DNA of 64,000 bases from Corynebacterium sp. HMSC074A01 (GCF_001831515.1 NZ_KV825608.1:77309-141308); one strand, 5' to 3'; shown: positions 1 to 8,260, counted from the first letter of the stretch. Notes: generated from the letters alone by a model not told the origin. Numbers and translations are program-made.

Positions 1-552
1 CAGGGCATCATCTGGGGCACCCACACCGAGCAGACGCAGCGCGACGAGCGCCTGATCAACCGCTTCGACTACGACGGGGACTACGGCACGGTGCTCAACC
101 GCTTCCTCATGCAGGCGGCCGTGGGGTACCCGCTCACCGTGCACGGCACCGGCGGTCAGACCCGCGCCTTCATCCACATCCAGGACATGTGCAAGTGCAT
201 CCAGATCGCGCTGGAGAACCCGCCGGCAAAGGGCGACCGCGTGAAGATCTTTAACCAGATGACGGAGACCCACCGCGTCCGCGACCTGGCCCACCTCATC
301 GCGGAAATCTCCGGTGCCGAGGTACAGATGGTGCCCAACCCGCGCAAGGAGTCGGCCGAAAACGAACTGTACGTGAAGAACGACACCTTCATCGGCCTGG
401 GCCTGCAACCGACGAAGCTGGCCGAGGGCCTGCTTGCGGAGGTCGAAGACGTTGCGCGCAAGTACGCCGACCGCGCGGACCGCACTAAGATCCCGGCGCG
501 CTCGCTGTGGACTCGGAACCAGGCCGCCGGCGTGCCCACGGGCGAACGCTAA
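1..552 (+). CDS. sqdB: UDP-sulfoquinovose synthase-like NAD-dependent epimerase (5' end outside window)
   Basis: The reading frame is open from base 1 and ends in TAA at 550-552, giving the last 183 residues. The visible part reads like the C-terminal half of SQD1/SqdB, the short-chain dehydrogenase-type enzyme that makes UDP-sulfoquinovose from UDP-glucose and sulfite. Hallmarks are QGIIWGTHTEQT near the start, then DERLINRFDYDGDYGT, GGQTRAFIHIQDM and the NPRKE..NELYVKND segment. The Rossmann NAD site and the catalytic Tyr-Lys pair lie upstream of the window. The stop overlaps the next start by one base (TAATG), so the two genes are translationally coupled. An ordinary nucleotide-sugar epimerase is the alternative, but the RFDYDG and GGQTR signature favours the SqdB branch. 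Confidence 0.85.
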   Translation, partial: QGIIWGTHTEQTQRDERLINRFDYDGDYGTVLNRFLMQAAVGYPLTVHGTGGQTRAFIHIQDMCKCIQIALENPPAKGDRVKIFNQMTETHRVRDLAHLIAEISGAEVQMVPNPRKESAENELYVKNDTFIGLGLQPTKLAEGLLAEVEDVARKYADRADRTKIPARSLWTRNQAAGVPTGER

Positions 553-1670
553 TGCGCATCGCCATCGTCACCGAGGTCTTTCTTCCCAAAATCGACGGGG
601 TGGTTACGCGCGTGACTCGCCACCTCGACCAACTAGCGGAGATGGGGCACGAAGTCCTCATCTTCGCACCGGGCAATCCCCCGGCGGAGTACGCGGGCTT
701 TGAGGTCGTGTCCATCCCGTCGCGAGATCTCAAGGTCTACCCAGAGGTCAAGCACGGCATGATGGGCCCGAAGACGTTTCGCCGCTTACGCGAGTTCGAC
801 CCGGACATCGTGCACGCAGTGAATCCCATTTGGACCGCTGGCTGGTCCACGCTCGTCGTCGCGCGACGCTATCCAGTGATCGCATCCTTCCACACCGACG
901 TGCCAGAATACTGCCTCAAGCTGGGCATCCCGTGGGTCAAGCCCATCGCGAATTGGGGGGTGCGCACCTTCCACGGGCGCGCGGCGGTCAACCTGGTCAC
1001 CTCTGGGCCCATGATGGATAAGGCCGCTGAGTACCAGATTCCCAACGTCAAGCTCTGGCCCAAAGCCGTGGACACGGAACGTTTTACCCCAGCGGCGCGC
1101 TCGGACTCGATGCGTGAGCGCCTCGGCGGCGGCCCGCTCGTACTCTTCGTTGGCCGCATCTCTGCCGAGAAGTCCGTCGAGCGCTGCATCCCCATCATGG
1201 AGGAGGTGCGCGCACGCATCCCCGACGCGCGCATCGCGTTTGTCGGCGAAGGCCCGCAGTACCAGGCACTTCGCAAGAAGGCACCCGACTGGGCCACGTT
1301 TACCGGCTATCTTTCCGGCGCGGAGCTTGCCGCAGCCTATGCGTCCGGAGATGTGTTGCTCTTCCCCTCCACGACCGAAACGCTCGGCTTCGCCGCGTTG
1401 GAGTCTTTTGCCTCCGGTGTTCCTGTGGTGGCTGCTAACGCGGGCGGCCTGCCCTTTGTAATCGACGACGGCAAAACCGGCATCCTCGTCGACCCCGCAG
1501 CCCCCGATGCAGCCTGGGCCAACCAGATCGTGCGCCTCCTGCAGGACGAGGCCGCCCGCGACCAGCTGGCCTCTGCTGCCCGAGCCGAGGCCCAACGCTG
1601 GACGTGGCGCGCTTCCTCAGAACAGGTGGTTACCTACTACGACGAGGTCATTCGAAGCGCAACACGGTGA
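552..1670 (+). CDS. GT4 family glycosyltransferase, SQD2/SqdX-like
   Basis: A 372-residue GT-B glycosyltransferase. I start it at the ATG that overlaps the preceding stop, because MRIAIVTEVFLPKIDGV is the normal family N-terminus. The acceptor half contains SFHTDVPEY and the LWPKAVDTERF linker seen in plant SQD2 and bacterial SqdX. The donor half contains FVGRISAEKSVE and the E-x7-E motif (Glu276, Glu284 in ETLGFAALE). With the SqdB-like enzyme directly upstream, transfer of sulfoquinovose from UDP-sulfoquinovose to diacylglycerol is a reasonable inference. A mannosyltransferase of the MgtA/PimB type is the alternative, since corynebacteria use related GT4 enzymes for glucuronosyl-diacylglycerol mannosides. 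It is expected to act at the inner face of the membrane. Confidence 0.85.
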   Translation: MRIAIVTEVFLPKIDGVVTRVTRHLDQLAEMGHEVLIFAPGNPPAEYAGFEVVSIPSRDLKVYPEVKHGMMGPKTFRRLREFDPDIVHAVNPIWTAGWSTLVVARRYPVIASFHTDVPEYCLKLGIPWVKPIANWGVRTFHGRAAVNLVTSGPMMDKAAEYQIPNVKLWPKAVDTERFTPAARSDSMRERLGGGPLVLFVGRISAEKSVERCIPIMEEVRARIPDARIAFVGEGPQYQALRKKAPDWATFTGYLSGAELAAAYASGDVLLFPSTTETLGFAALESFASGVPVVAANAGGLPFVIDDGKTGILVDPAAPDAAWANQIVRLLQDEAARDQLASAARAEAQRWTWRASSEQVVTYYDEVIRSATR

Positions 1671-2064
1671 CGTCGCCGCGGTCAATGCGCACCGTGGCGG
1701 TCGGGTCAACCTCCTCGATAGGGCTTGAGCCCGGTTCGCATGCGAAGATCTCGCTCGGATCGAACCACTCGATCTCGGCCCTGTCGGCGGAGATGACGCC
1801 GATGCCCGAGGCTGTCTCCCAGGCCTGGTAGTCATCGTCGATCCCCGGCACATCGTCGGGGTTGAAGCCAAGCTGTTCTGCCTCCTCCTTGCTGGAGTAC
1901 GGGCAGAACACGTAGGCGCGCTCGACGCCCGGGCCGACAACCTCAGCAATGGTGAAGTCCTCCCCGGACTCCGCCGCCTCCCGCAGCCCCAAATCCGTGC
2001 CATGCGCGGCGCAGCCCGCAAGGGCGAATACGCCGGCGATGGCAAGAACTCGAGCGCGGACCAT
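1648..2064 (-). CDS. small secreted lipoprotein of unknown function
   Basis: 138 residues. A short basic N-terminus and hydrophobic stretch lead to a lipobox LAGC with the lipidated Cys at position 18, so the mature protein should be anchored on the outer face of the membrane. The remainder is acidic (runs such as EEAEQ and GIDDDYQ) and I recognise no domain. Its 3' end overlaps the end of the convergent glycosyltransferase by 23 bp. It lies 3 bp beyond the gapB stop and may share the gapB transcript. The function is unknown. Confidence 0.7.
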   Translation of the reverse strand: MVRARVLAIAGVFALAGCAAHGTDLGLREAAESGEDFTIAEVVGPGVERAYVFCPYSSKEEAEQLGFNPDDVPGIDDDYQAWETASGIGVISADRAEIEWFDPSEIFACEPGSSPIEEVDPTATVRIDRGDVTVLRFE

Positions 2065-2067
2065 GAT

Positions 2068-3519
2068 CTACTTGATGCTCTCCGGTGCCTTGCGCTCCGG
2101 GTAGATCTTCGGGCGCACGCCCGCGATCTCTTCGACGACGCGGACCACCTGGTGGGAGTAGCCGTACTCATTGTCGTACCAGACGTAGAGCACGAGATGG
2201 TTGCCAGAGGCAATCGTGGCCAGGCCGTCGACCACGGAGGCGTGGGTGGTGCCAAGCAGGTCGGTGGAAACCACCTCAGGTGACTGGATGTAGTCGATCT
2301 GCTGGCGCAGGTTGGAGTCGGTGGACACGCGGCGCAGGAAGTTGTTGACCTCTTCCTTCTCCACGTCCTTCTCCAGATCCAGGTTGAGCACCGCCATGGA
2401 CACGTCCGGCGTAGGCACGCGGATCGCGTTGCCGGTCAGCTTGCCCTCGAACTCCGGCAGCGCCTTGGAGACCGCCTTCGCGGCACCGGTCTCGGTGAGC
2501 ACCATGTTCAGGCCGGCTGCGCGACCACGACGGTCGCCCTTGTGGAAGTTATCGGCCAGGTTCTGGTCGTTGGTGTAGGCGTGGACGGTCTCCACGTGGC
2601 CGTGCTTGACGCCGTAACGGTCGTTGATCACCTTGAGCACCGGGGTAATGCCGTTGGTGGTGCAGGACGCTGCGGACAGCACCTTGTCGTCACCGATCAT
2701 GTCCTCGTTGATGCCGTAAACGATGTTGGGGATGTCGCCCTTGCCCGGCGCGGTCAGCAGCACACGATCGACGCCCTTGGACTCGAGGTGCTGGGACAGT
2801 CCTTCGCGGTCGCGCCATGCACCGGTGTTGTCCACCACAATGGCATCGTTGATGCCGTAGGCGGTGTAGTCCACCTCAGACGGGCTGTTGGCGTAGATCA
2901 TCTGGATCGGGGTGCCGTTAGCCCAGATGATTTCGTTCTCCTTGTCCACGGTGATGGTGCCGTCGAAAGGACCGTGGACGGAATCGCGGCGCAGCAGGGA
3001 GGCACGCTTGATGATGTCGTCCTCGCCCTTCTTGCGCACGACCACCGCGCGCAGGCGCACACCGCCGTACGCCGCCTCGCGCGCGATGAGGATACGGGCC
3101 AGGAGGCGACCGATGCGACCGAAACCGTAAAGCACCACGTCGCGAGCCTGCAGCTCAGAGGAAGTACCGACGACCTCGGACAGCTCCTCCTCGAGGAACT
3201 CGCGCAGGTCCTTGCCCTCGGTGCGGGAGTAGTTCTTGGCCAGGCGGCCCAGGTCGATGGACGCTGTGCCCAGGTCCATCTTCACCAGTTCCTGCAAGAT
3301 GGGCAGCGTGTCGTCCAGCGGCAGCTCGCGCTCGACAATGCGGCGCGCGTAGCGGTGCGCCTTAATAATGTCGATGTCGGTCGCGCCCAGCAGCAGGCGA
3401 CCGTAGATGGAGGTCACGGCGTTGTGCTCGCGGTGCAGCTGGCTGATCAGCGGCAGCATCTCCTGCGCGAGGGTGAGCTTGTGGTTCCAGTCGGCGGCGG
3501 GGGTAGTCGATTGTGTCAC
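2068..3519 (-). CDS. gapB: glyceraldehyde-3-phosphate dehydrogenase, GapB type
   Basis: A 483-residue long-form GAPDH like the second corynebacterial GAPDH (GapB, about 480 aa), which works mainly in the gluconeogenic direction with NADP. An N-terminal extension of roughly 130 residues precedes the dehydrogenase core. The core shows the Rossmann start VLYGFGRIGRLLARIL and the catalytic ASCTTN with Cys286. The C-terminus is YVWYDNEYGYSHQVVRVVEE. I use a GTG start at 3517-3519: GAGGA lies 6 bases upstream of it, and the resulting protein start VTQSTTPAADW fits the family length. An upstream in-frame ATG at 3618 would add 33 unlike residues. Confidence 0.93.
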   Translation of the reverse strand: MTQSTTPAADWNHKLTLAQEMLPLISQLHREHNAVTSIYGRLLLGATDIDIIKAHRYARRIVERELPLDDTLPILQELVKMDLGTASIDLGRLAKNYSRTEGKDLREFLEEELSEVVGTSSELQARDVVLYGFGRIGRLLARILIAREAAYGGVRLRAVVVRKKGEDDIIKRASLLRRDSVHGPFDGTITVDKENEIIWANGTPIQMIYANSPSEVDYTAYGINDAIVVDNTGAWRDREGLSQHLESKGVDRVLLTAPGKGDIPNIVYGINEDMIGDDKVLSAASCTTNGITPVLKVINDRYGVKHGHVETVHAYTNDQNLADNFHKGDRRGRAAGLNMVLTETGAAKAVSKALPEFEGKLTGNAIRVPTPDVSMAVLNLDLEKDVEKEEVNNFLRRVSTDSNLRQQIDYIQSPEVVSTDLLGTTHASVVDGLATIASGNHLVLYVWYDNEYGYSHQVVRVVEEIAGVRPKIYPERKAPESIK

Positions 3520-3683
3520 TGTAGTCCTCAAATACGGTCGTGGGTGTACAAGCAATGTGCCTTTCGGGGGCATTCCGAGGGCCCATATGCACCCTAGCTT
3601 AGCGCGTTTCCCAAACATTCAGGCCGCGCGTGCACCCGAAATTACACCCGCGCGCCCCCACTCCCGGCCTCGCTACGTCGGCG

Positions 3684-3699
3684 TAGCATGGCAGGCATG
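3684..3699 (+). promoter_or_regulatory. -10 box placed for a leaderless transcript of the 61-aa ORF
   Basis: TAGCAT at 3684-3689 ends 7 bases before the ATG at 3697, the spacing expected if transcription starts at the A of ATG. No Shine-Dalgarno sequence precedes this ATG. The same geometry recurs at many starts in this window. Confidence 0.4.
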
Positions 3700-3882
3700 G
3701 ATTTAAGCTCTCAATTGAACGCCAACATGCACTCCGGGGCGCAGGATCTGCGCGACGCCCTGTTTACCCCGAACACCGCTTTTCTCCCCACATCTTGGCA
3801 GGCTTCGCTCGATCAGCTCAGTTACTCGGTGATCGGTTTGTGGGACTCCATCGTGCGCGCAGTCGAGATGTTCCTGTTCTAG
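3697..3882 (+). CDS. hypothetical 61-residue protein
   Basis: A small ORF starting MDLSSQLNANMHSG and ending VEMFLF. An in-frame ATG at 3688 would add three residues, but 3697 has a -10-like TAGCAT at leaderless distance. The sequence is amphipathic, with a C-terminal helix SYSVIGLWDSIVRAVEMFLF that could associate with the membrane. There is no recognisable domain. It lies between gapB (divergent) and the HIBCH-like gene (convergent, 4-bp overlap). Codon use resembles its neighbours. It could be a spurious ORF; the clean promoter spacing and the tight 3' fit argue mildly for a real gene. Confidence 0.45.
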   Translation: MDLSSQLNANMHSGAQDLRDALFTPNTAFLPTSWQASLDQLSYSVIGLWDSIVRAVEMFLF

Positions 3883-4865
3883 CGAAGCACCGAACGGTAC
3901 TTCTCCGGGTCAGGCTGCGGCGCGAACTTCGGCTTCTGGTCCTTGTCCACCAGCACGGCGCGCACGCCCTCGGCGAAGTCGGGTTCGTGGCGCATGAGCT
4001 CGCCGAGCACACGTTCGTTTTCCAGCGAACCGGCGAGGTCGAGGGCAGCGTTTGCCTCGAAGAGCTCGGTTGCGGCCACCAGTGCCGAGGGAGAGGCCTG
4101 GGCGGTGAGCTCTTTCACCTTCTCGCCGAACTCCCCCACGCCGTCGAGACGCGCGTGAATGTCGGCCCACGAGCCGACAAAGACCTCTTCAATCTGCTCG
4201 TACCACTGCTCCAGGCTATTTTCCCCTGCGGGCAGCGCGACCTCGTCGAGCACGCCGACCCCTTCCTCGACGATCCGGTCGAGCAGCCCCTCGAGCGTTG
4301 CCACCTTGTGCGAGGCAAGCCCCAGCGCGAGCATCTCGTCGGTCTGAAGGCGGTAACCGGTCAGCCCCAGGAACTTGCCGAGCGCCAACGAGGGCTTCCC
4401 GGGCAGGTTCTGTAGTTTCCAGGACTGACCCACGTCGGTGACGTAACCGATGTTCATCTCCGGCATGGAGGCGAACGCGCCTTCCTGCACGACCATGTGC
4501 GACCCCAGCGCCGAGATCCCCATCCCGCCTCCCATGTTCACTCCAGAAACGAGCGCGATATAGGGCTTCGGGTAGTTCGCGATGTAGTTGTTCATCTCGT
4601 ACTCCTCGGCGAAGAAGGCGCTGACCTCCTCCCCGTTGCCCGCAAGCACCCCTTCTCGCGCAAGCTTCACATCACCCCCGGAGCAGAAGTGCTTTCCGCT
4701 CGAATGCACTACCACCTGAGCCACCGCATCATCGTGCTCCCACGCTTTGAGCGTGGTGTAGATGCCGTGAATCATCTCGTCATTCAGCGAGTTCAAGGCC
4801 TTGGGTCGGTCGAGCATGATGACACCGGTGGTGCCGCGGACAGATGTGTTCAAGAATGCAGTCAT
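3879..4865 (-). CDS. enoyl-CoA hydratase/isomerase family, 3-hydroxyisobutyryl-CoA hydrolase-like
   Basis: A 328-residue crotonase-fold enzyme. The oxyanion-hole segment HFCSGGDVK is followed by the hydrolase-branch insertion FFAEEYEMNN. The NMGGGMGIS loop and the PEMNIGYVTDVG segment carry the acidic catalytic residues typical of 3-hydroxyisobutyryl-CoA hydrolase, an enzyme of valine degradation, rather than a plain enoyl-CoA hydratase. The length (about 330 rather than 260 aa) also fits HIBCH. It appears monocistronic, and no valine-catabolic genes are adjacent. Substrate assignment within the crotonase superfamily is inferred. Confidence 0.82.
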   Translation of the reverse strand: MTAFLNTSVRGTTGVIMLDRPKALNSLNDEMIHGIYTTLKAWEHDDAVAQVVVHSSGKHFCSGGDVKLAREGVLAGNGEEVSAFFAEEYEMNNYIANYPKPYIALVSGVNMGGGMGISALGSHMVVQEGAFASMPEMNIGYVTDVGQSWKLQNLPGKPSLALGKFLGLTGYRLQTDEMLALGLASHKVATLEGLLDRIVEEGVGVLDEVALPAGENSLEQWYEQIEEVFVGSWADIHARLDGVGEFGEKVKELTAQASPSALVAATELFEANAALDLAGSLENERVLGELMRHEPDFAEGVRAVLVDKDQKPKFAPQPDPEKYRSVLR

Positions 4866-4928
4866 GCCACCCAGTGTTACACATCACAGCGGCTGGGTCG
4901 AGCATTTTTCGCGGGTAGGGTGAGGGCA

Positions 4929-5726
4929 ATGAATACTCCGCGTCTTGTAGCCCTGGATATGGATGGCACCCTGCTCACCCCCGCGGGGGCGATCCCCGAG
5001 CCCTTTTGGTCCACGCTCGAGGCAGCCCACGCCGCCGACATCACCGTCGCGCCCGCTTCGGGCCGCCAGCTGGCCACCCTGCGCGACATGTTCGCCCGCA
5101 ACGCGCCGGAAACCTTCATCGCGGAAAACGGGGCGGTCGTGCAGCACAAAGGGAAAATCGTCGCCACCGCCACGATCCCCGAAGACACCGCCCGCCGCAT
5201 CGTCGAAGCGCTCGAGCACATGCCCTTTTCCGCCCATCCGGTGCTGTGCGCACCCGAGGCCTCGTACACGCGCGCACACACCCCGCCCGAGGTGCAGCGC
5301 GAGGTGGACAAGTACTACCTGGCCAATGCACAGGTGCGCTCGCTTCTCGACGCCCCTTTGCACGAGCTCGTCAAAATCGCCCTCTTCGTCGACGGAGACG
5401 CTGAGACACTCGGCCTGCCGTGGGTCCAAGAACTCGCCCCAGAGCTGCACGCGCTGGTCAGCTCGACGCACTGGCTCGACATCATGCCGCCCGCCGCGTC
5501 GAAAGGCGCGGCGCTGCTCGCGCTTGCCGACACGCTTGGGATCGCGCAGGAAGACACCGCCGCGATCGGCGACTACCTCAACGACTACTCCATGCTGGAG
5601 GCAGCAGGGTATGCCGTCGCGATGGGCAACGCGCACCCGGAGCTCAAAGAGGTGGCCGATGAGGTGATTGGGACCAATGGGGAGCACGCGGCCGTCGCAA
5701 AGCTGGCGCAGTGGGCGGGCAAATGA
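4929..5726 (+). CDS. Cof-type HAD-IIB family phosphatase
   Basis: 265 residues starting MNTPRLVALDMDGTLL, with nucleophile Asp10 and acid/base Asp12 in DMDGT. ASGRQ gives motif II and GDYLNDYSML near the C-terminus gives motif IV. A C2-type cap lies between them. Members dephosphorylate sugar phosphates, phosphorylated vitamins or nucleotides in the cytosol, so the substrate here is unknown. The start was chosen at ATG 4929, where the D-x-D motif falls within 12 residues of the N-terminus; the much longer open frame upstream is antisense to the HIBCH-like gene. It overlaps the next gene by ATGA and should be co-translated with it. Confidence 0.88.
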   Translation: MNTPRLVALDMDGTLLTPAGAIPEPFWSTLEAAHAADITVAPASGRQLATLRDMFARNAPETFIAENGAVVQHKGKIVATATIPEDTARRIVEALEHMPFSAHPVLCAPEASYTRAHTPPEVQREVDKYYLANAQVRSLLDAPLHELVKIALFVDGDAETLGLPWVQELAPELHALVSSTHWLDIMPPAASKGAALLALADTLGIAQEDTAAIGDYLNDYSMLEAAGYAVAMGNAHPELKEVADEVIGTNGEHAAVAKLAQWAGK

Positions 5727-6286
5727 TTGACTTTTCGCAGCCTGCCGATATCGTGGCACCGCAACTGTTGGGCTGCCTGGTCACGCACAACGGGGTGACC
5801 GTGCGGCTCACCGAGGTCGAGGCCTACACCGGCGACAACGACCCGGCGGCGCACACGCACCGCGGGAAAACCGCGCGAAACGCCGCGATGTTTGGGCCTG
5901 GGGGCACGCTGTATGTCTACCTGTCCTACGGGATCCACCTCAACGGCAACATTGTGTGCGCGCCGGAAGGCCAGGGGCAGGGTTGCCTCATGCGCGGCGG
6001 CGAGATCATCGAGGGCGAGGCGGTCGCGCGAAAACGCCGACAGCGCCCGGACAGGAAGCCCATCCCCTTTGAAAACTTGGCGCGCGGGCCCGGCAACCTG
6101 GGGCAAGCCCTAGGGCTAGGCCTGGAAGATAACGGCACGCCGGTCGAGCTGACGATGCGAAATGCTGAACCCGAATGGGTGGCGGGCCCGCGCATCGGCA
6201 TCAGCAAGAATGCGGATGCGCCACTAAGATTTTGGATCCCCAACGCGCCCACGGTCTCCACCCCGCGTGGGCGCCCAAAGCTGTGA
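5723..6286 (+). CDS. DNA-3-methyladenine glycosylase, AAG/MPG family
   Basis: 187 residues. The fold is recognisable from LLGCLVTHNG, the catalytic EVEAYTGDNDPAAHTHRG segment (Glu activating water), RNAAMFGPGGTLYVYLSYG, and CLMRGGEIIEG with NLARGPGNLGQALG. This enzyme removes alkylated purines (3-methyladenine, hypoxanthine) to start base-excision repair. The ATG at 5723 overlaps the HAD gene stop, so this is the second gene of a two-gene unit. Its stop is one base from the convergent ppk2 stop. It is a different fold from the Tag glycosylase at 23.5 kb, so this chromosome carries both types. Confidence 0.9.
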   Translation: MIDFSQPADIVAPQLLGCLVTHNGVTVRLTEVEAYTGDNDPAAHTHRGKTARNAAMFGPGGTLYVYLSYGIHLNGNIVCAPEGQGQGCLMRGGEIIEGEAVARKRRQRPDRKPIPFENLARGPGNLGQALGLGLEDNGTPVELTMRNAEPEWVAGPRIGISKNADAPLRFWIPNAPTVSTPRGRPKL

Positions 6287-6287
6287 C

Positions 6288-7148
6288 CTACTTGTGCTTC
6301 TTTTTCTTCGACTTCTTCTCGACGCGGCGCTTCTCCAACTCAGCGGCAGCGTCGGGAACGTAGCGGAACTCCTCGCGCGGCGGGCGGGAGTAGTCCGTGA
6401 TCTCCGGGCGCTCCGGGATCTCAGGCAGCTCAACCTCCACGTGCTCGTACGGCACGGTGGACAGCAGGTGGGAAATCACGTTGATGCGGGAGCGCTTCTT
6501 GTCCTCGCTCTCCACCGTGTACCAGGGAGCCGACGGGATGTCGGTGTGGACGAACATCTCGTCCTTCGCGCGCGAGTAGTCCTCCCAGCGAGTGATGGAC
6601 TCCAGGTCCATCGGCGAGAGTTTCCACTGGCGCAGCGGGTCTTCCTTGCGGGACTGGAAGCGCTTGTACTGCTCCTCGTCCGAGACGGAGAACCAGTACT
6701 TGCGCAGCATAATGCCGTCCTCGACAAGCAGGCGCTCGAAGATCGGGGCCTGGTGGAGGAAGCGGCGGTACTCCTGCGAGGTGCAGAAGCCCATCACGCG
6801 CTCCACGCCCGCGCGGTTGTACCAGGAGCGGTCGAAGATGACGATCTCGCCGGCCGCGGGCAGGCGCTCGACGTAGCGCTGGAAGTACCACTGGCCGGAC
6901 TCGCGCTCCGTGGGCTTCGGCAGTGCCTCGATGCGGCAGGGGCGCGGGTTGAGGTACTGGGTGATCCGCTTAATCGCGGAGCCCTTCCCGGCAGCGTCGC
7001 GCCCCTCCATCACGATGACGAGGCGTGCGCCAGTGCGCACCACCCACTGCTGCATCTGGACGAGCTCTGCCTGCAGCCGCAGAAGCTCCTTCTCGTAGGC
7101 CTTCTTGGAAAGCTTCGGCGGCTTCTTCCCCGCAAATTCTTCGCTCAT
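6288..7148 (-). CDS. ppk2: polyphosphate kinase 2
   Basis: 286 residues of the PPK2 family, which transfers phosphate between polyphosphate and nucleoside diphosphates (GDP or ADP). The Walker A-like loop is EGRDAAGKGSAIKR. Other landmarks are LPKPTERESGQWYFQRYVE, the FDRSWYNRAGVE Walker B/lid region and KLSPMDLESITRWEDYSRAKD. The C-terminus ends in a Lys-rich tail (EKKSKKKKHK). I start at ATG 7148 rather than GTG 7157, because TACGGT lies exactly 7 bases upstream of 7148, as for a leaderless mRNA. Corynebacteria store polyphosphate granules and usually have class II PPKs. Confidence 0.92.
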   Translation of the reverse strand: MSEEFAGKKPPKLSKKAYEKELLRLQAELVQMQQWVVRTGARLVIVMEGRDAAGKGSAIKRITQYLNPRPCRIEALPKPTERESGQWYFQRYVERLPAAGEIVIFDRSWYNRAGVERVMGFCTSQEYRRFLHQAPIFERLLVEDGIMLRKYWFSVSDEEQYKRFQSRKEDPLRQWKLSPMDLESITRWEDYSRAKDEMFVHTDIPSAPWYTVESEDKKRSRINVISHLLSTVPYEHVEVELPEIPERPEITDYSRPPREEFRYVPDAAAELEKRRVEKKSKKKKHK

Positions 7149-7199
7149 ACACTTCACCGTACTCAGGCGTTATGCATGTAAGCAAAGCGTGTGCACAGG

Positions 7200-7532
7200 T
7201 TAATCCTGGGCAGGCACCTGAAATTCCGCCATCGTGTCCCACTCGGTCTTGCCCTCGATGAGCGTGTTGATGATCGTCGGGGTCTTCTTCAGCACCTTGG
7301 GGAAGAGCTCCTGCGCGTCCTTGAAGTGCTGGGAGTTCACGTGCGCCTCCGCGGCATCGTCCTTGAATGCCTCGATGAGCAGGTACTCGTCCGGGTTATC
7401 GGTGGAGCGGTACCAGTCAAAGAACAGGCAGCCGTCTTCCGCGCGGCTCGCCTCGGTGAACTCGGCGACGACCTCACGGAAGTTCTCGACGTATTCGGGC
7501 AGGGGTGCAAAACGGACGTTAATGAGAATCAT
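7200..7532 (-). CDS. antibiotic biosynthesis monooxygenase (ABM) domain protein
   Basis: 110 residues, MILINVRFAPLPEYVENF..., a single dimeric alpha-beta barrel ABM domain like YgiN-type quinol monooxygenases and related small enzymes. The core CLFFDWYRSTDNPDEYLLIEAFKD is typical. The longer upstream frame is unlike the family, so I start at ATG 7532, which has GGTGGGG a few bases upstream. It lies 10 bp downstream of the secreted-protein gene and is probably co-transcribed with it. The reaction and substrate cannot be deduced from sequence. Confidence 0.75.
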   Translation of the reverse strand: MILINVRFAPLPEYVENFREVVAEFTEASRAEDGCLFFDWYRSTDNPDEYLLIEAFKDDAAEAHVNSQHFKDAQELFPKVLKKTPTIINTLIEGKTEWDTMAEFQVPAQD

Positions 7533-7542
7533 GTGCCCCACC

Positions 7543-8172
7543 CTAGCGCAGGAAGTACTCCACCAGGTATGCAGTGTTGCCGTCCGCACTACGCGCGATG
7601 GCCACGCCGAAGCCGGTCGGGTTCGGGTGCGGAGTCGTGCTCAGGTTCTTGCGATTGAGGAAGTCGAGGCGCTGCTGCGCGGCTGCATCGTCCAAGCGAT
7701 AGATCTGGCCGGTCCCCTCTTCCGTATGGGTGACCCCGCGGCCGACGTCGCCGTTGAACTTCGCCTTGCCGTCGACAGCCTGCTGCGCCCACTCGGCGGC
7801 GATCTTCTCGGCCCGTGCGTCCTTGTGGTGCCCCTCCCGCGTCAGCTGGGCCTCGGAGTCCGCCACCAGCTGGGCGTCGACCTTGGCGCGCGAAGCCTCT
7901 TGGTCCTTGGTGCGTGGGTCGACGACGATGCGCTCTGGCACCTCGATACCAGCGCGCCCGGCCGCGTCGCGCACCTCCTTTGGCACCTCGATCGGCGGTA
8001 CCGTTGGTACCTTGAAGGTGTTGGAAGATGACAAAGTGTCGAGTTGGAGCGAGACCAGCGGCGCGGGTTCACTGGAGCCTTCCTGCGCGGTGGCGACGCC
8101 GGTGCCCGCGAGCATCAGTGCGGTGGCCGCAGCGAGCACCCGGCGGCCCTGTCGAAAGTTATGTCCGTTCAT
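7543..8172 (-). CDS. secreted protein with CAP/SCP-like C-terminal region
   Basis: 209 residues. The signal peptide is clear: NGHNFRQGRRVL, then a hydrophobic run, then GVATAQEG with probable cleavage after ATA. A Pro/Ser-rich linker leads to a C-terminal region resembling the CAP domain (IAAEWAQQAVDGK and a terminal GFGVAIARSADGNTAYLVEYFL strand), but the four classic CAP His/Glu residues are not obvious. I start at ATG 8172 rather than ATG 8178, because TATAAC at 8181-8186 sits 8 bases upstream. Function is unknown; envelope-associated small secreted proteins of this sort are common in corynebacteria. Confidence 0.7.
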   Translation of the reverse strand: MNGHNFRQGRRVLAAATALMLAGTGVATAQEGSSEPAPLVSLQLDTLSSSNTFKVPTVPPIEVPKEVRDAAGRAGIEVPERIVVDPRTKDQEASRAKVDAQLVADSEAQLTREGHHKDARAEKIAAEWAQQAVDGKAKFNGDVGRGVTHTEEGTGQIYRLDDAAAQQRLDFLNRKNLSTTPHPNPTGFGVAIARSADGNTAYLVEYFLR

Positions 8173-8245
8173 TCTCATAAGTTATATTCTGTCACACTTT
8201 CCCCAAAAGTGGCAGGAGAAGCGCGGGTGGCGTTGTCACAATTCC

Positions 8246-8260
8246 AATTGTTGAACAATT
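8246..8260. promoter_or_regulatory. 15-bp palindrome, candidate operator
   Basis: AATTGTT-G-AACAATT is a perfect inverted repeat with a one-base centre. It lies in the 226-bp gap between the divergent secreted-protein gene and the GntR regulator gene. It is the only strong palindrome in the gap. The binding factor is not identifiable; the adjacent FadR-type regulator is a candidate by position only. Confidence 0.45.
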
